From Ganoderma boninense (Eukaryota > Basidiomycota > Agaricomycetes > Polyporales > Polyporaceae): a stretch of DNA of 64,000 nucleotides. Below are positions 10,821 to 24,451 of the stretch, piece after piece. Every line of letters begins with the position of its first letter. Position 1 is the first letter of the stretch. The stretch spans positions 496,001 through 560,000 of the forward strand of contig CM035313.1 of NCBI GenBank assembly GCA_002900995.3. Direction: 5' to 3'. The notes under the pieces are model-generated. The model worked only from the letters and a program-made list of their open reading frames with translations, was not told the DNA's origin and made no database searches. The position numbers and the translations under genes were made by a program.

Positions 10821-13702
10821 GCGCAAGCGCAAGCGTTACGCGTCAGGCCCGGCACGGTACGAGGAGATCTTCCGTAGACTGGCGACAGACGGGCTGGTCC
10901 GTCTCGCCGACTCGCCCTCTTCCCTTTTTTCACACCCTCCTCTCCCCTCCTCTCCCACCTCTTCTCTCCTCCCCAACCCCCCACAAATCCCTTACATCCG
11001 CTCGTCCCCCTACTTTACCTTTACTTGCGCTTCTTCAGCACCCGAGTCCGGCGTTTCCAGTCCTTTTTGTTGTCGTTCTTTGTCTTTTCCCAACGCGCAT
11101 GCCCAGCTAAACCCCATACTGGACGCGGACTGACGGACGGCCGTCCCTCCGAGCTCGTCCTCTCCGCGCGGGCCCGGACCACAAACACAAACCACCACAA
11201 AGCCACAAATGCATGCCTTGAGCCGGTATCCCTCCCATCGAGCCCAGCCCGACTCGAGTGTCTAGTTCTGGATCTGAGTGTATGCTGCTGCCCGTTCCCC
11301 GGCCAAGGACATTCTTCTGCCCCGTCTACAGTCTGCTTATCGTTTGTTTGTTGTATTAGCAATCGAAGCGCGCCCGCGTGCTCTACCTCTACTGCCGGCG
11401 CATTACATGATTGCCTGCGCGCGGCTTCTCGTTCCCTCTCTTGCACCGGCATCTGCACCCAATGTACGCCTGGAGCGTGCGGCTCGTGAGAGCTCGAGGG
11501 GCTCTCCAACCCTGAGCCCGCCCACCGCCCACCGCCCACTGTCCATTGCCCTCGTTCGGAGTCCAGAGCCAACCGGTGAGGAGCTCGACGGTCAGCAAGT
11601 AAGTAACGTTAACGTGGCCGCTGGAGCACCCCTGCTGGCTTGTGTACTGCTGGCTCGTGTATGATATAAAGTACTAAGTACATATCCCAAATCTGATTCG
11701 TTGTTTCGTGTGTCGGAACTATCGCACACTTGTCACCTCGAGTCTCGACGGCGTGCCGGCGCGCTCTCATGCCAGCGGGCTGGGAGACGGAGACGGAGAT
11801 GGGGACGGAGACGGAGACACAGCTGATGTCGTGCAGCAGCATTCGGAATTGCGTCATTCGGAATTGCGCGGTGCGCTGCCGACGGTCGCAGCGGGAACTA
11901 CAGTAAGTATACTGTACTTATAAGTACCACGCTAAGTAAGTACTTGCTACAGACAGTCTTTGACCGGTCCTCGCGACAACCTATAAATGTTTGGCCGCCT
12001 CACTGTACTATGCTCCCCCATCCTCGATTTCCATAAGTTTACACTCCATTAAGGTGCCATACTGGAGAGTGTATGTACTTGTGTCTGTCGAAATATTTGT
12101 CGTGAGCGGAGCCCTGCGTATAGCCTGAGGACATGTACAGCTTGGGCGAGACGATGATCGAGGTCCGTCTAGATCTTGACAGAAATCTCTTATCGCGACT
12201 TCCTTGACAGTCCTTGGGCTTCCCGTATTTAGTGCGAATTTGATCTAACCAACGCCGCGAGCTCGACGCGAGCCGAGCCAAAGCCGAGCACTCGATTTAG
12301 CAAGTACAGTATATCGGACCTATTAGCACCGTCTGGCGGCCAATCAGTGCAGTGCACCCGAGAGGCATGTTCAACTTCGCGTTCAGGTGTTCGCACCCGA
12401 TGGCTATTCACTGTTATTATGATAAAAAAGAAGATGTGAGTATGAATGTTTTCATGCTTTGCTATGAATTTGGGACTGCTTGATCAAGAGCATGGTGCTA
12501 CGAGGAGATCTGCCCTCCAAATTTCACTGCGTCCTCTCTGTTTTACCGTAACGATCGCCCTACGAGAGTTAGGGCACACTGGCTCGTCCCTGCCACCCTC
12601 AATTTTTATGGTTTACTAAAAGCAAATTTTGACGCATCAGAGGTGGCATTGTGGCGAGAGAAAGAGCCGAGGGAAGCTGGCAAAGGAGTCACCGAACGGC
12701 GAAGTGGCTCGAGGACCGGCTAAAGACTGTAATAGTACCACAGGCCTGAAAACGAACTTCACGCAGACTCGTCGTTTCGGTCACAGTATAGTACAAACTC
12801 GACGTTATATGTAGGCCAGCCAGTGTTTATATACTGTAGTATGGCAGCGGCCCGGGTCCTGAATCATCTTGAGGGAAACACACCACGGCGAAGGTGGGGA
12901 TCACGATGTTTGCTCCACAACTTTATACCGCACAAAAAATAGCTTACTATAATGTCTGAAATTCTCCGCAAACTTCCCTGGCTGCTCATTTGACCACCGA
13001 AGTTCACTCTTCAGGCTGCCCACTGCCGTGCTGGCATGAGCGCTAGAGCTGCCTATTTTGGCCACCATCGATCTATTGGCGGCTGCGCGTCGTCGAAGTT
13101 GTCGGCTACCAGCGTGACGAACCCTGATAAGTTCTTAGATGGCCCATAAGGCGTAAGTTGCCCCAAGCTCCATTGGCATAAGATAAGGGTTGGTTTTGCT
13201 GATGAGTCAAGGGCAAGCATGAGGACATCCAACGTCCTCCGGTTCAACTTGAACTGTCCAGCTGAGGTGCTCGACTTCGGACTTCACCTCATGCGCGGTC
13301 ACTGGCATCCTCGCAGTCCGGATCTCGCATTAATGCCGACATATTCATTATTGCGAGAAGGTAATAATAGTAGGCTTCAACTTGCAGCTGACGATGCTCG
13401 ACTCACCGGTCGTGTCATCAGCACTGGAACCACGAAGCCCATATGATCACTGACGATCACAAGAGAACCAGCAATGATACACAGAGACCGACTAGCGAAT
13501 TTGGCGCAAACCTCGACTGGCCTATTGCAGGCACGGACTCCCAGGAAGGTGCCCAAAGCGGAAGGAAGCAGCAAATCCTTAAGACGGAAAGGAGCGTCCG
13601 AGCCTCGAGGTGACCAACACCGTATGACCCACACACGAGAGGGGCTCGCAACTTTATTGACAGAGCAGCAGCGGTAACGGTAACGTCCGCCCGCCCTCAG
13701 AG
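10821..13702. other. 2.9-kb intergenic region, no gene recognised
   Basis: No exon chain with a recognisable product was found on either strand. It contains a GGAGAC microsatellite (11783-11818), repeated AAGTACTTA-like words around 11660-11950, and a short direct duplication of CATTCGGAATTGCG near 11840. The part just upstream of 13703 is presumably the promoter of the SPT23/MGA2-like gene. Confidence 0.4.
11783..11818. repeat. GGAGAC microsatellite
   Basis: About six imperfect tandem copies of GGAGAC on the plus strand in intergenic DNA. Two positions differ (GGAGAT and GGGGAC). Confidence 0.85.
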
Positions 13703-16301
13703 ATGGCCTTCACGTTCGCTACGGAGGCTTCGTCTCCGCTGCAACGAGCGGCGGCTCACTCCCCGCCTCTAGAAGTCGTCACTTCAGCTGCCTCCTCCTC
13801 TCCCCCATCGAACTTCAGCTACAATGGGCACCCACAACCCTCCATCTCTGTCAATACAAATGTCTACGACGGTGCCGGTTCAACTGCGGCCGCTAGCCCA
13901 TACCTATCCGCTTTGGACCCCAGTCCACCCATTACCAACTTCGCCAACACCAACTTCCATGTTGATCTCACCGTGGCGACACCTGACCCCCATGGGCTCG
14001 AACATTCTGTGCCGTCGTTCCCAAATCCTTCGCATTCTCCCTTCACCCATCATCCGCCACCATCCATCCCACCACCTCCGCAAGCCGTCGAGCCGATGAA
14101 CCCTGCCGTTCCTGTGCCGGCTCCCGCCATCTCGATGCAGTACATGCTGTTCAAGCACAACCCTCCCCCACCCACCACCCTTCCCCTGCCGCGCATACAC
14201 CGACTCATTCCTGCCGCAGGTCCAACTTACGGTGGCATCGAGGTCACCGTTCTTGGCGAGAACTTCCACCCGTCCATGCAGCTCAACTGCGTGTTCGGCT
14301 CTACGCCGTCGATGGTGACACAGCGATGGAGCGATAACACGCTCGTCTGCATCCTCCCCCCAAGCGTGAGTCCCGGGCAAGTCCACGTGTGGTTCGAGGG
14401 CCTGCCGAAGGATCCGGAGTCGGAGGACGGCACGCCTCCCTGTCTGTTCACGTACACGGACGAGACGGACAGAGCCTTGTGAGCGTCTTCCTACCCTCGT
14501 TGCAGATCGTTTCGTTCGTTCGTCTGACCAGCCGTGCTCGTGCCAAGGATGAAGCTGGCGCTGCAGGTCGTCGGCTGGAAGATGACCGGCAAGATCGAGG
14601 ACGCGAAACACATCGCCCTGTGGATCGTCGGCGTCACTGGCGGCGGCGGCGGCGGCGGCCCCGAGCCAGCACTTGAACTCCACCCCGGCATGTGCGCGGG
14701 CGGTGCGATGTATCGGTCCACCGGCATGCATCTGCTTCTCGCTCGCGCAGCAGATGATGACGGCGACGTCGAGACGGTGCTTCTCGGCCTCCTCTCTCAG
14801 GACGTTCCCACCGCCCCCGCCGCGACCCGCACCGAAACGCGTTCCGAATCTATCTCTATCTCTATCTCTATCTCGAAGAGGACCCCGGGCGGGCAGACGC
14901 TCCTCCACCTCGCGGCGCTGGCCGGGTTCCCCGCGCTCGTCCGGTTCCTCCTCGTCGCGCACTGGGGCGTCGACGTCGACGCGCGCGACAACAACGGGTG
15001 CACCGCGCTCTTCCTCGCCGCGCTCGCCGGCTCCGCGGAGTGCGCACGCGCCCTCGTCGGCGCCGGCGCTGCGCTCGGCGCCGCGAATGCTGCTGGCGCG
15101 ACGCCTGTGGACGTCGGGCCGGCGGGGTTCTTCGACTTTGTGGCGTCCCGGGGCGAGCATGGCGGGCGTGCGTTCGGGGGTGGCGACCCCGACGAGGATC
15201 CGGATGAGGCTGCCTGGGGCGATGCCGAGGACGAGTCTGACGGCGAGGTCGAGCGTCGTACCACGTTGAGACTGAGGCGGAGAAGGGCCCGCAAACTTGG
15301 CTGGACGGTCAAACTGCGTGGCCGGGCTTCCACCGCCGCTCTCGAGGTGCCCGAGCCGCCCCCGTCCCCGGACCACAAGCTGTTCGCGGCTGCAGTGGAG
15401 AAGAAGGCCGTCGAAATGGGCTTGCCAGTGGCTGCCGCCGACGACTCGGAGAAGGAAAGAACCACGTTCATCGACGTCCTCTATCGCATGCTCGCAGGGC
15501 TCCGGACCCCACAGGGCACTGTGAGAGTCCCCAACGTGTCAAGCATGATCGCAGGCATGCAGACCCGGGGCCCCGCCCTCCCGCTGATTCCCAGCGTGCT
15601 CCCTGTCCTCGTGCCGATCCCGTACCTGCAGTGGTGCGACCGCCACGCACGAGGCGGCGCGGAGCACTGGAGCCTTAGGCCGTGGGCGAAGTCCGACTCG
15701 GAGGTCGCGAACACCGTCGACTTCAACCTGAAGTCGTTCCGCCGGGAGAAGCGCACGCAGCGCTGGGCGACGGCGCATGTCGACGCCGGCCTCGAAATCC
15801 CGCCCACGGCGTACAACACGCCCGCGACGGGTCCCGTTAACGCTACGCTCGACTCGGATTCCTCGGACGTGGAACGTCCACCGATCCCCGACTTGAAATC
15901 AGAGGCGCAGTCTCAGTCTCAGTCTCAGTCTCAGCCTGAGGCTGGAGCTGGGACACGGTGGGTCCCGCTTTCGCCGCGTCAGGCAGGCTATGACGAGGGC
16001 GGGATGCCTGTAGAGGACGTCCGACCGTACATGTACCGCTACCGGCCGACGCACAAGGCACCCCGGTGGGCGCGGAAAAAACGTGCGCCGTCCCTCCGTT
16101 CGTCTGTCTATCACGCTGTGGCTTATGGATATCCTTTCAGACGACCGGATGCTCGTGCTCTTCTGGATCCCGGTCCTGACCATCAGCTTCGCCTGGGCGT
16201 TCGTGCATGCGTTGAATGTCGCGCTCCGCCGCGAGGCCGCAACTCGGAGGGCCCTCGTTGCGACTCGGATCGAGGCTGGCCTCGGAGAATACACGGAGTA
16301 G
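13703..16301 (+). CDS. SPT23/MGA2-type membrane-tethered transcription regulator
   Basis: Three exons (13703-14478, 14548-16082, 16141-16301) encode 823 aa. After a Pro/Ser-rich N-terminus comes an IPT/TIG domain (residues ~164-252: IHRLIPAAGPTYGGIEVTVL, CVFGS, LVCILPP). Two or so ankyrin repeats lie at ~373-450 (GGQTLLHLAALAGFPALVRF and DNNGCTALFLAALAG). The C-terminal exon adds one transmembrane helix (MLVLFWIPVLTISFAWAFVH, ~774-795) and a short basic tail. This order is that of yeast Spt23/Mga2: ER-anchored factors released by ubiquitin-dependent processing that sense membrane saturation and activate the fatty-acid desaturase gene. It is shorter than the yeast proteins (~1,080-1,110 aa), mostly at the N-terminus. 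A Gly run and a Ser-Ile dipeptide run sit between the two domains. Target genes here are inference. Confidence 0.88.
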
Positions 16302-18894
16302 AAGTCGTCGAAGGAAGCAGGTACGTTTTGCCGTGGAATGTCACCACGAAACGCAGGGCGTTGGGTTATGATGCGGCAGGCTCATGGCCGGACTCATGAG
16401 ACGCGAATGTCGATGGGACTTTGTCCTGTGATCCCCAGGATCTTACTGTCCTCCTCCAAAAATATAAATATTCTGTTCGTTCTCCCTCTCCCTCTCCTAT
16501 TGCTTTTTGCTTGTTTTTCGGACCTAGAACTTTCCTCGCAGAATTGTCGCTAGCCTTTTTATTTCCTCGATTTGCTATTAGTTGCTTTTCCCGTCGTGGT
16601 TACGGTTACCCTGTCCGTGTCGCCTCCAGTGTGTCTATTTTGTACCAGTGCTCCGTCCAATGTCGATGTCTCCATAGAATTGTGTGTATTAGATGTATCC
16701 CTATAGATTATCGGTCATGCGACCATGCGCATTGTGATCTAACCCCTCCTCGGAGGCGCGGCAGCAAGATGTTAGGTTCAAGAGTCCAGAAACTGGTCAA
16801 GTATATTGTTATTCTGATTGTTCTGCAACTCTAGGGAAGGGGTGGTCGCAACGGGCCTCCCAGTGCAACAGTCCCGCTATGTGCTCGGAATTTGAACGTC
16901 AGCTTCTGGACCATCCGCTCAGTAAATACGCTTGATCGGTGAGGACAGACTTCTCGGCCGCCTTGCGGCCGCCGACAGTCAAGTTCTCTTTCTCATCTTA
17001 CCCACGCGGTATCGTATCTGGATAGTCCGTGAGGTCGGCATATGGCCTAATGTGCGAGTCTCTATTGGAAGCTTGCAAAGCTTTCGGGCGCAAATCAAAT
17101 TGCAGTTGCTCATGTCGATTGCAAAGCGAGTTTGATTTTGCGTGCCGTGCTTACCATTGCCCTGGCTCCTTCATCATCATGCGCCGGCGGCCTTGGAAGT
17201 GAGATTTTCGTCGTTATTTATTACCGAGATTCTAACGACGTCGAACAATGGGACACGAGGCTGGCTTCCTTCGCCGCTGATCGCTAGAGCTTGCGGAGCG
17301 CTGAATATTAGAGCCATCATGCGTCTCGGTGGGTTCCTCGACTTGCAGTGATGTACACAGTTCCGTGGCCGGGCCCAGTAAATTCGATGGTTGCATCCGC
17401 ATCCGAAGGCTCATATACCAATAGCTAGTGCAGACAACAACTCGGAGAGACGAGACGCGACGCACCTGAATTCGAAGACAAAGCCCTCGTCGGTGAACGC
17501 ACCCACATGCCACGGAGGCATCGTGCCCACACCCGATCAGAAACTGGAAATCGATCTGCAACAAACAGTCCGGCGGCGGCGGAGTCACTGATCGAATAGA
17601 AGCTAATAGAAGGTGGGGACAGCGGCGAGCACTAAGTACTAGGTAGTTAAAGGACAATGCCGACGTCGGTACCGGTGCCACGGACTATAGCTATTTTAAT
17701 GACGTTTGCGAACGCTTCTCGGAAGGGCAATTGTGGAGACGTTAGATCTAGAGACGCTTCACTTGGAAGCAGGCGACAAAAGGAAAGCCTCCTATTTTTA
17801 TGCCTGGTGAGATACACGTGAGCGAAGATTACACGTTGGTTGCGAGGAGGGAGCTAGCGACATGTGAGCCTGACGAGACAGACGGTAGTCTCAGTCTAGC
17901 AGAGACTCGGAAGTAAAAGTAAAATCCTAACCTCGACTTAGAAGGCATCATCTTGACGCCCAAGGAATTGATGGCTAGATTACGTACGGTAAATAGCTTT
18001 GATATGCGGTGCAACCGGCTACCGCGGCCACGCTCTTCCTTACAGCCTTACACTTGCCTCAGACAGTGCATGCGCAATAAGTATTGCGCCTTCTTTGTCA
18101 GTAAGTGCTGTATGCATCGCGCATGTTCCACCGCTGACACCTACTTTTCGTACATCGCTTTAACCAATTAACTCTGTAGAGGACGGTGGTCGCGACCGAA
18201 CCCATTCAGCACTGTGATTCCGATGCGCCGGCATGACAGCCAATAATGATTGCTTTCCTAGTCTGAGGTCGTAACTCCACTCCAAAGCCCCGTTCTTCCT
18301 TCTGGTTTTGAACCGCACGTGAAAGGCTGTGAAAGCTGCGAGTCCAGCGGTTTCTCCCACCTTCAAGTCGGTTCAACTTCCCGTCCTCCAGTTTCGTTGC
18401 GCGCGGTCGGTCTCGGGGCCTAGCACGATGATTGCAGTGGTGGACCACCTCTGATAACGCCAAGCTACCCACGTCTTACAAAGCACTACATTGATCAATG
18501 GCCGTCCGCAGAGAACGCAGCCTGATTTGGAGTAAGCATCGTGAGTGTGGGTGTGTGGGATAGCGTTCCTTCTGACAGTCCTATTGCGCAACTTCTCCTT
18601 CCGATTTCCAGAGAGCATGCTTACCTAGGAATAGGCTCTTTTCTTTAGAAGATAAACTGGCAATACGTGTATGCCTCCGTGACCCGCAACAAGCGTGTGT
18701 TACTTATCCTTAGCGCCGAGGTTATCCAACATGCTCTACTTAGGCCGCCCGAAACTTGCCTCAAGAGTCAAAACCCATCAAACTCTGCCATGTCCGCCAT
18801 CTAGGCCCTCAGGCTCAGGCAGCGCATTTCCACCCTTGCCTCTGTGCTCATCGGAGCCGGTGCAACACGCTCTCGACTCCGCCATCAGCATCGG
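16302..18894. other. 2.6-kb intergenic region, no gene recognised
   Basis: No coding exons with family resemblance were found. The first ~200 bp should hold the 3' UTR of the SPT23/MGA2-like gene. No start codon for the OYE-like remnant that follows could be identified here. Confidence 0.4.
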
Positions 18895-20235
<1,341 letters not shown>

Positions 20236-21390
20236 GCTGGTCGTTGAGGTAGAGCTTGGATAGAAAGAAGGTCATGAATCCGGCCGCGATTAAACGCTGG
20301 GTGGTTATAAGCTGGATGCTCATCTCATCGTGGCTACGTATACGTATACCGCTCATTAGTAGCGGATCTGGTTTGGGAGATTGGACCGTGATAGATCAGT
20401 GATTGTCGAAACCGCGGGGCAGTCGTCGTCGACGACGCCGTTTTACGCCATGGTCTGCTCCATGGTTCCACGGCTGGCGGAGATCGCGACGGGTAAAGGG
20501 CCGGCACACGGGACTTAAGCCGGTATCTCGAATTGCTGCTCTTCTCCTGCTCCCTTGGACCTTCTCTCTCTTCCCGAGTGCAGCGGCGCCTTGACCTGCA
20601 TTGTTGGTGCCGCCAGGAGGCAGTTGACGTGGACCCTGCTACTTCCGACCGAATCCAACTGCTGTAGATTCAATTTGGCCGAAACATAAACAGACTCTTC
20701 CTTGTTCCGGAATACGCGTCTCTGGAATATGGTTACCGCCCTGGCATTACGTTGTCTTCCCCGTTCCGTAGTAGACCAAAAGTCATGTCTTCGGGGGCGA
20801 AGGTCCAGACCTCCAACCCCCAACTGTCCGACGGGATGGCGAACTCGAGCCAGGAATCGAAGTCCGCGCGCATACAGTCACGGTCAAGATATAGCATCTT
20901 GTTTCTGTGGCTACTCCATGCGAGGCAACGTTCGTCGTCAGATAACCATTGTACGGGGAGCAATCGCTGGATTTCACAACTACATGTCGACGAGCATGCT
21001 CTGGCACGGTGTCACAATCACAAACACACTTGCGCAGATGATGATCGCACCTTTTCTCATCCTACAATCTCCGCCGTCTGAATCGTTGGAAGAAAGGCAA
21101 GATCGGCCCCTGAGCTCTCTGCATGCCGAAAGCTTCCAGTGGAAAGTCGTCACAGGCAGCGACCACAGTTTACAACAGAATCCTTCCGTCACGGCCGTCA
21201 TCGAGATGAAACGGAGCAGAAAGGAACATATGACCTCCGCAGTTCACGCACACAAGAGAGGCCTAGTAAAATCCCGTGGAAAAAAATGCGGTGGTGGTTC
21301 TGCTTTTAGTGCATGTGCGGGGGATACATGGCGTGCAATAAGGTCATAGCAAAGAACAAGACAGCATAAACACTGATGATACAACAACCC
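20236..21390. other. Intergenic, no gene recognised
   Basis: Only short frames without conserved features are present. The region separates the OYE pseudogene (+) from the convergent 3' end of RPL11 (-). Confidence 0.4.
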
Positions 21391-22158
21391 CTACTTCGCC
21401 TGTGAAGGAGCAGAAAATTTCCCCCGTCAGCCCCAGACAAAACCCACAGCAGCGCACGAGGCAAGCAAGCACGACGCACCAAGATGATACCATCGAACCG
21501 CTGCTTGAACCAGCCCATCGTGTCCTCCTTCTTGATCTTGTGCGTGAAGCCCACCCGCGCCGTCTTCTGCTTCCGCCGCGCGACGCGCGCGCCGGGGCGG
21601 CCCATGACGACGTAGAAGTCCATCCCGAAGATGCCGATCGTGGGGTCGTACCGCGCGCCCAGGTCGATGTGCTCCTGGATGCCGAACCCGAAGTTGCCCG
21701 TCTCGGAGAAGTTGCCGCGCTTGAGCTCGTACTCCTTCACCTTGAGCCCGCGCTCGAGGATCTCCTCCGCCTTCGGGCCCCGGATCGTGACGTGCGCCGC
21801 GATCTTCTCGTTGCGCCGGATCCCGAACTGGCGCACCGTGTACCGCGCCTTCGACGTCACGGGGGTCTGCCCGGTGAGCTGCTCCAGCACCTTCGACGCC
21901 CGCGTCAGACGATCGCCGGATTCGCCGACGGAGATGTCTATGAGGATACAATGGATGGCGATGGGGAAAGGTGGACGAGGGCATGGTCAGGGTGCTGAAG
22001 GGGGACGAGAAGAGCGAGCACAGAGAACGCACTAATGACGAGCTTGTCGATACGGAGCTCCTTCATGGGGTTCGAGGGGGTTGTCTTTTGTTCGGCCTGC
22101 AGAGTTCCAGCGCAGTTTAGCGGATAACGGAGCATATCAAGGCAGCAGGACGGACCAT
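21391..22158 (-). CDS. RPL11: 60S ribosomal protein L11 (uL5)
   Basis: Four exons (22158-22156, 22096-22033, 21937-21480, 21399-21391) encode 177 aa, the usual length. Diagnostic stretches include [59 protein letters not shown] and [19 protein letters not shown]. uL5 contacts 5S rRNA in the central protuberance of the large subunit. The first coding exon is the ATG alone; the next begins with GCC ([12 protein letters not shown]) after a 59-bp intron starting GTCCGT. The last exon carries only AK plus the stop. Intron positions close to the start are common in fungal ribosomal protein genes. It lies 0.5 kb downstream of the 577-aa gene on the same strand. Confidence 0.96.
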
Positions 22159-22659
22159 CTTGAGTGCAGCGTGGGTCTTGTCGCTGTCGTCGTCGTTGTC
22201 GGTGGTGTGCTCGATAACTCCTTGTGCGGCGGCCAGACGATTCGGTGGCTTGGGAACAGCTATACAGCTCTTCCCGGCAAATCCCGGAAGCCTATTTTGG
22301 CAACTCAGGCGCTCGACGGTGCGCGTCTGCCGAAGCCCCGAAGCGCCGGACGTGACAGTGTCGGTGATTTTGAGTCATCATGTCGTTTCGTACCAGAATG
22401 ACATTGACTATATAGTTAGTTACTTCCATCATGTGTTTCCTTCAACTTCCTTCTTTTCTGCTGTATAGCGATTCTAGACCAAAGCGTTTTCCCGAGGTTG
22501 GTGCTCCTCCAGATTATATCCCACCACGCAGCGAATAAGTAGCTTGTCCGACCAATAGAAATGCATTAATAAGGATAGTGACATATACGAAGTACACCAC
22601 CAGGTGTGCACGCCTACACGGCGAGAACCACACGCTATTACGAACCCACGACCATATAG
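22159..22659. other. RPL11 promoter region
   Basis: About 500 bp between the RPL11 start (22158, -) and the 3' end of the next gene (22660, -). No coding potential was seen. It should hold the RPL11 promoter and the upstream gene's 3' UTR. Confidence 0.45.
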
Positions 22660-24451
22660 TCAATGCCCGACGTGCGGGTGCGGGTTCGCTCCCGCGCCCC
22701 CGTCCTGCGCCTCCTCGCGTGCGATCCTGAGCTCCCGCTGCAGCCACCTAAGCAGCGGCTCCGCGCCGTTCCCGCTGCCCACGCCCTCGATCTTGTCCGG
22801 GTCCGCACGGAGCACGTCGAGCACGCGTTGCCCAACCGGCACGCCGCACTCCTCCGCGCGCCCGAACCCGCTCAGGCAGTTGCGGCGGTACGCGTCCTCT
22901 TCCATGCCGAGGATCGCGGGCACGGAGCGCTCGCTGGGGAGGTACGTGCGCAGGAGGAGCGGCAGCGCGACGACGATCGGGATGTCCGCGGTGAGCACGT
23001 CGAGGTCCGTCTCGAGCTCCGCGAGCGGCGCCGCCTTCGGGCTGCCTGCGCCGGAGCTCGGGTGCCGCGCGGCCGGGGGAGGCGGCGGGGCGGTGGTGGT
23101 GTGCACCTGGATGGCCTCGAGGAGCGCGATGAGCGCGCTCAGGCCGTCGAACGCCTCGTCCACCACCTCGCGCGCGAGCCGCGTCTGTTCCTTCGTCGCA
23201 GACGGCTTCGGCAGCTGGGCGAAGAGGTTGTAGAGCGTGCGCGCGTCCGCGGCGACGGTCTGGCCGCGGGTCGCGACCGAAGGCGGGCTTGGGGGTCGGG
23301 ACGGCGGGAGTTTGAGCGTGAAACGACTTGCGGGCGGTGTCGCAGGGGGCGTGGTGAGGGCCTTCTTCGAGTCCTTGGTCTTCAGTGTGACCGCACCCAT
23401 GGAGGGCGATGCAGGGGGTGACATGGGGGTCGGGCGGTGAGTCAGCGCCACTATGCCGTGCCAGATGAGCGAGATGACTAGGGAGGCAAGGGCATTCTCT
23501 GTGTAGGCCGAACCGACGATACGCGATAGCGCGCGAGCGTGGACGGGCATGACGGCTTGTAGCGTCATGATTGAAGGGTGGGGAACCGGAGACTTGATAG
23601 CCCCGGTTGCTTTCCCAACACTGCCGGTGGGAGCCGCCGAGGCCGGTGGCACGGTCTCCAGAGCTTGGAGGAGAGGCAGGAGGTCGGCCTTGGTGCGGGC
23701 CATGAGTGGGTCGATGACTCGCTTCACGATCGAAACGAGGCCCTCGCGAATGGTTCTGAGGCTTTCACCCCGAGTGTCAACCTCCACCCCGAAACCGATC
23801 TCGTCAAACGACTCGAGAAGCTCCCCTGCGAACGTGGCGACAGCGATCGCATGAAGTTGCGTAGCATTAAGCTCCGGGTTCTGGGCGTTGAGTGCAGGTG
23901 GGGCAGTGAAGGCAGGAGTGGAAATGAGGGCAACGAGGTTGCTGGAGAGGTTGGTCAAGAGGACTGAAAGGGGACGCTGGAGGGTGCGGATGACCGCGCG
24001 GTATACGTGGGGGTTCTCCTGGGATGCTTTGGTTTCGCTGCAGTTTCCGCGAGGTCAACGACAGAAGACTCAACGCTGCGGTACAGGACACTCACGAGAC
24101 GATGAGGGAGCCGAGGGCGCGGCCACGGCCAGCGGGTATCGGCCGCCTTCCCGCGAGCAGCTCTCCGGGTGCTCCGGGACCGGTGGGATGAGCGAGGGCC
24201 CTGGAAACGGCCTCGCTGAGCTTCAAACTAAGGACTTCCATGAACGAGCCGTCCTGGACGACGGTGGGCCCGAGAGCCGCCACCCCAGGGGCGGGGGAGG
24301 CGGTGGGCTTGCGGAAGTTGGGCAAAGAAAGCCTGGACAAGGGACGCGGAGCCCGCTCTGCACCCACTTGAGATTCCTGACGATGAGCGGGAACAGGGGA
24401 AGTGGGGCGGCTGGAGGGCCGGAAGAAAGACGTCGGCTTGAGGGCGTACAT
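22660..24451 (-). CDS. 577-aa protein of unknown function
   Basis: Two exons (24451-24096 and 24037-22660) joined in phase give 577 aa starting MYALKPTSFFRPSSRPTS. The first ~60 residues are Ser/Pro/Arg-rich. The rest alternates amphipathic helices (SFMEVLSLKLSEAVSRAL; SVLLTNLSSNLVALI; ARALSRIVGSAYTENALASL) with Pro/Ser/Thr-rich linkers (SPPASPSMG; KALTTPPATPPA). It ends GANPHPHVGH. No transmembrane segment, signal peptide or catalytic motif is visible. The helix-rich organisation could suit a scaffold or trafficking protein, but I do not recognise the family. Codon use and GC content match the neighbouring housekeeping gene, and frame continuity over 1.7 kb makes it a confident gene of unknown role. 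Confidence 0.85.

Noticed and set aside
13904..15376. 490-codon minus-strand open frame
   Set aside because: It is antisense to the IPT/ankyrin gene, extremely Arg/Gly/Pro-rich and matches no family; it results from GC-rich codons on the other strand.
22663..23421. 252-codon Arg-rich plus-strand frame
   Set aside because: Shadow of the 577-aa gene on the other strand.
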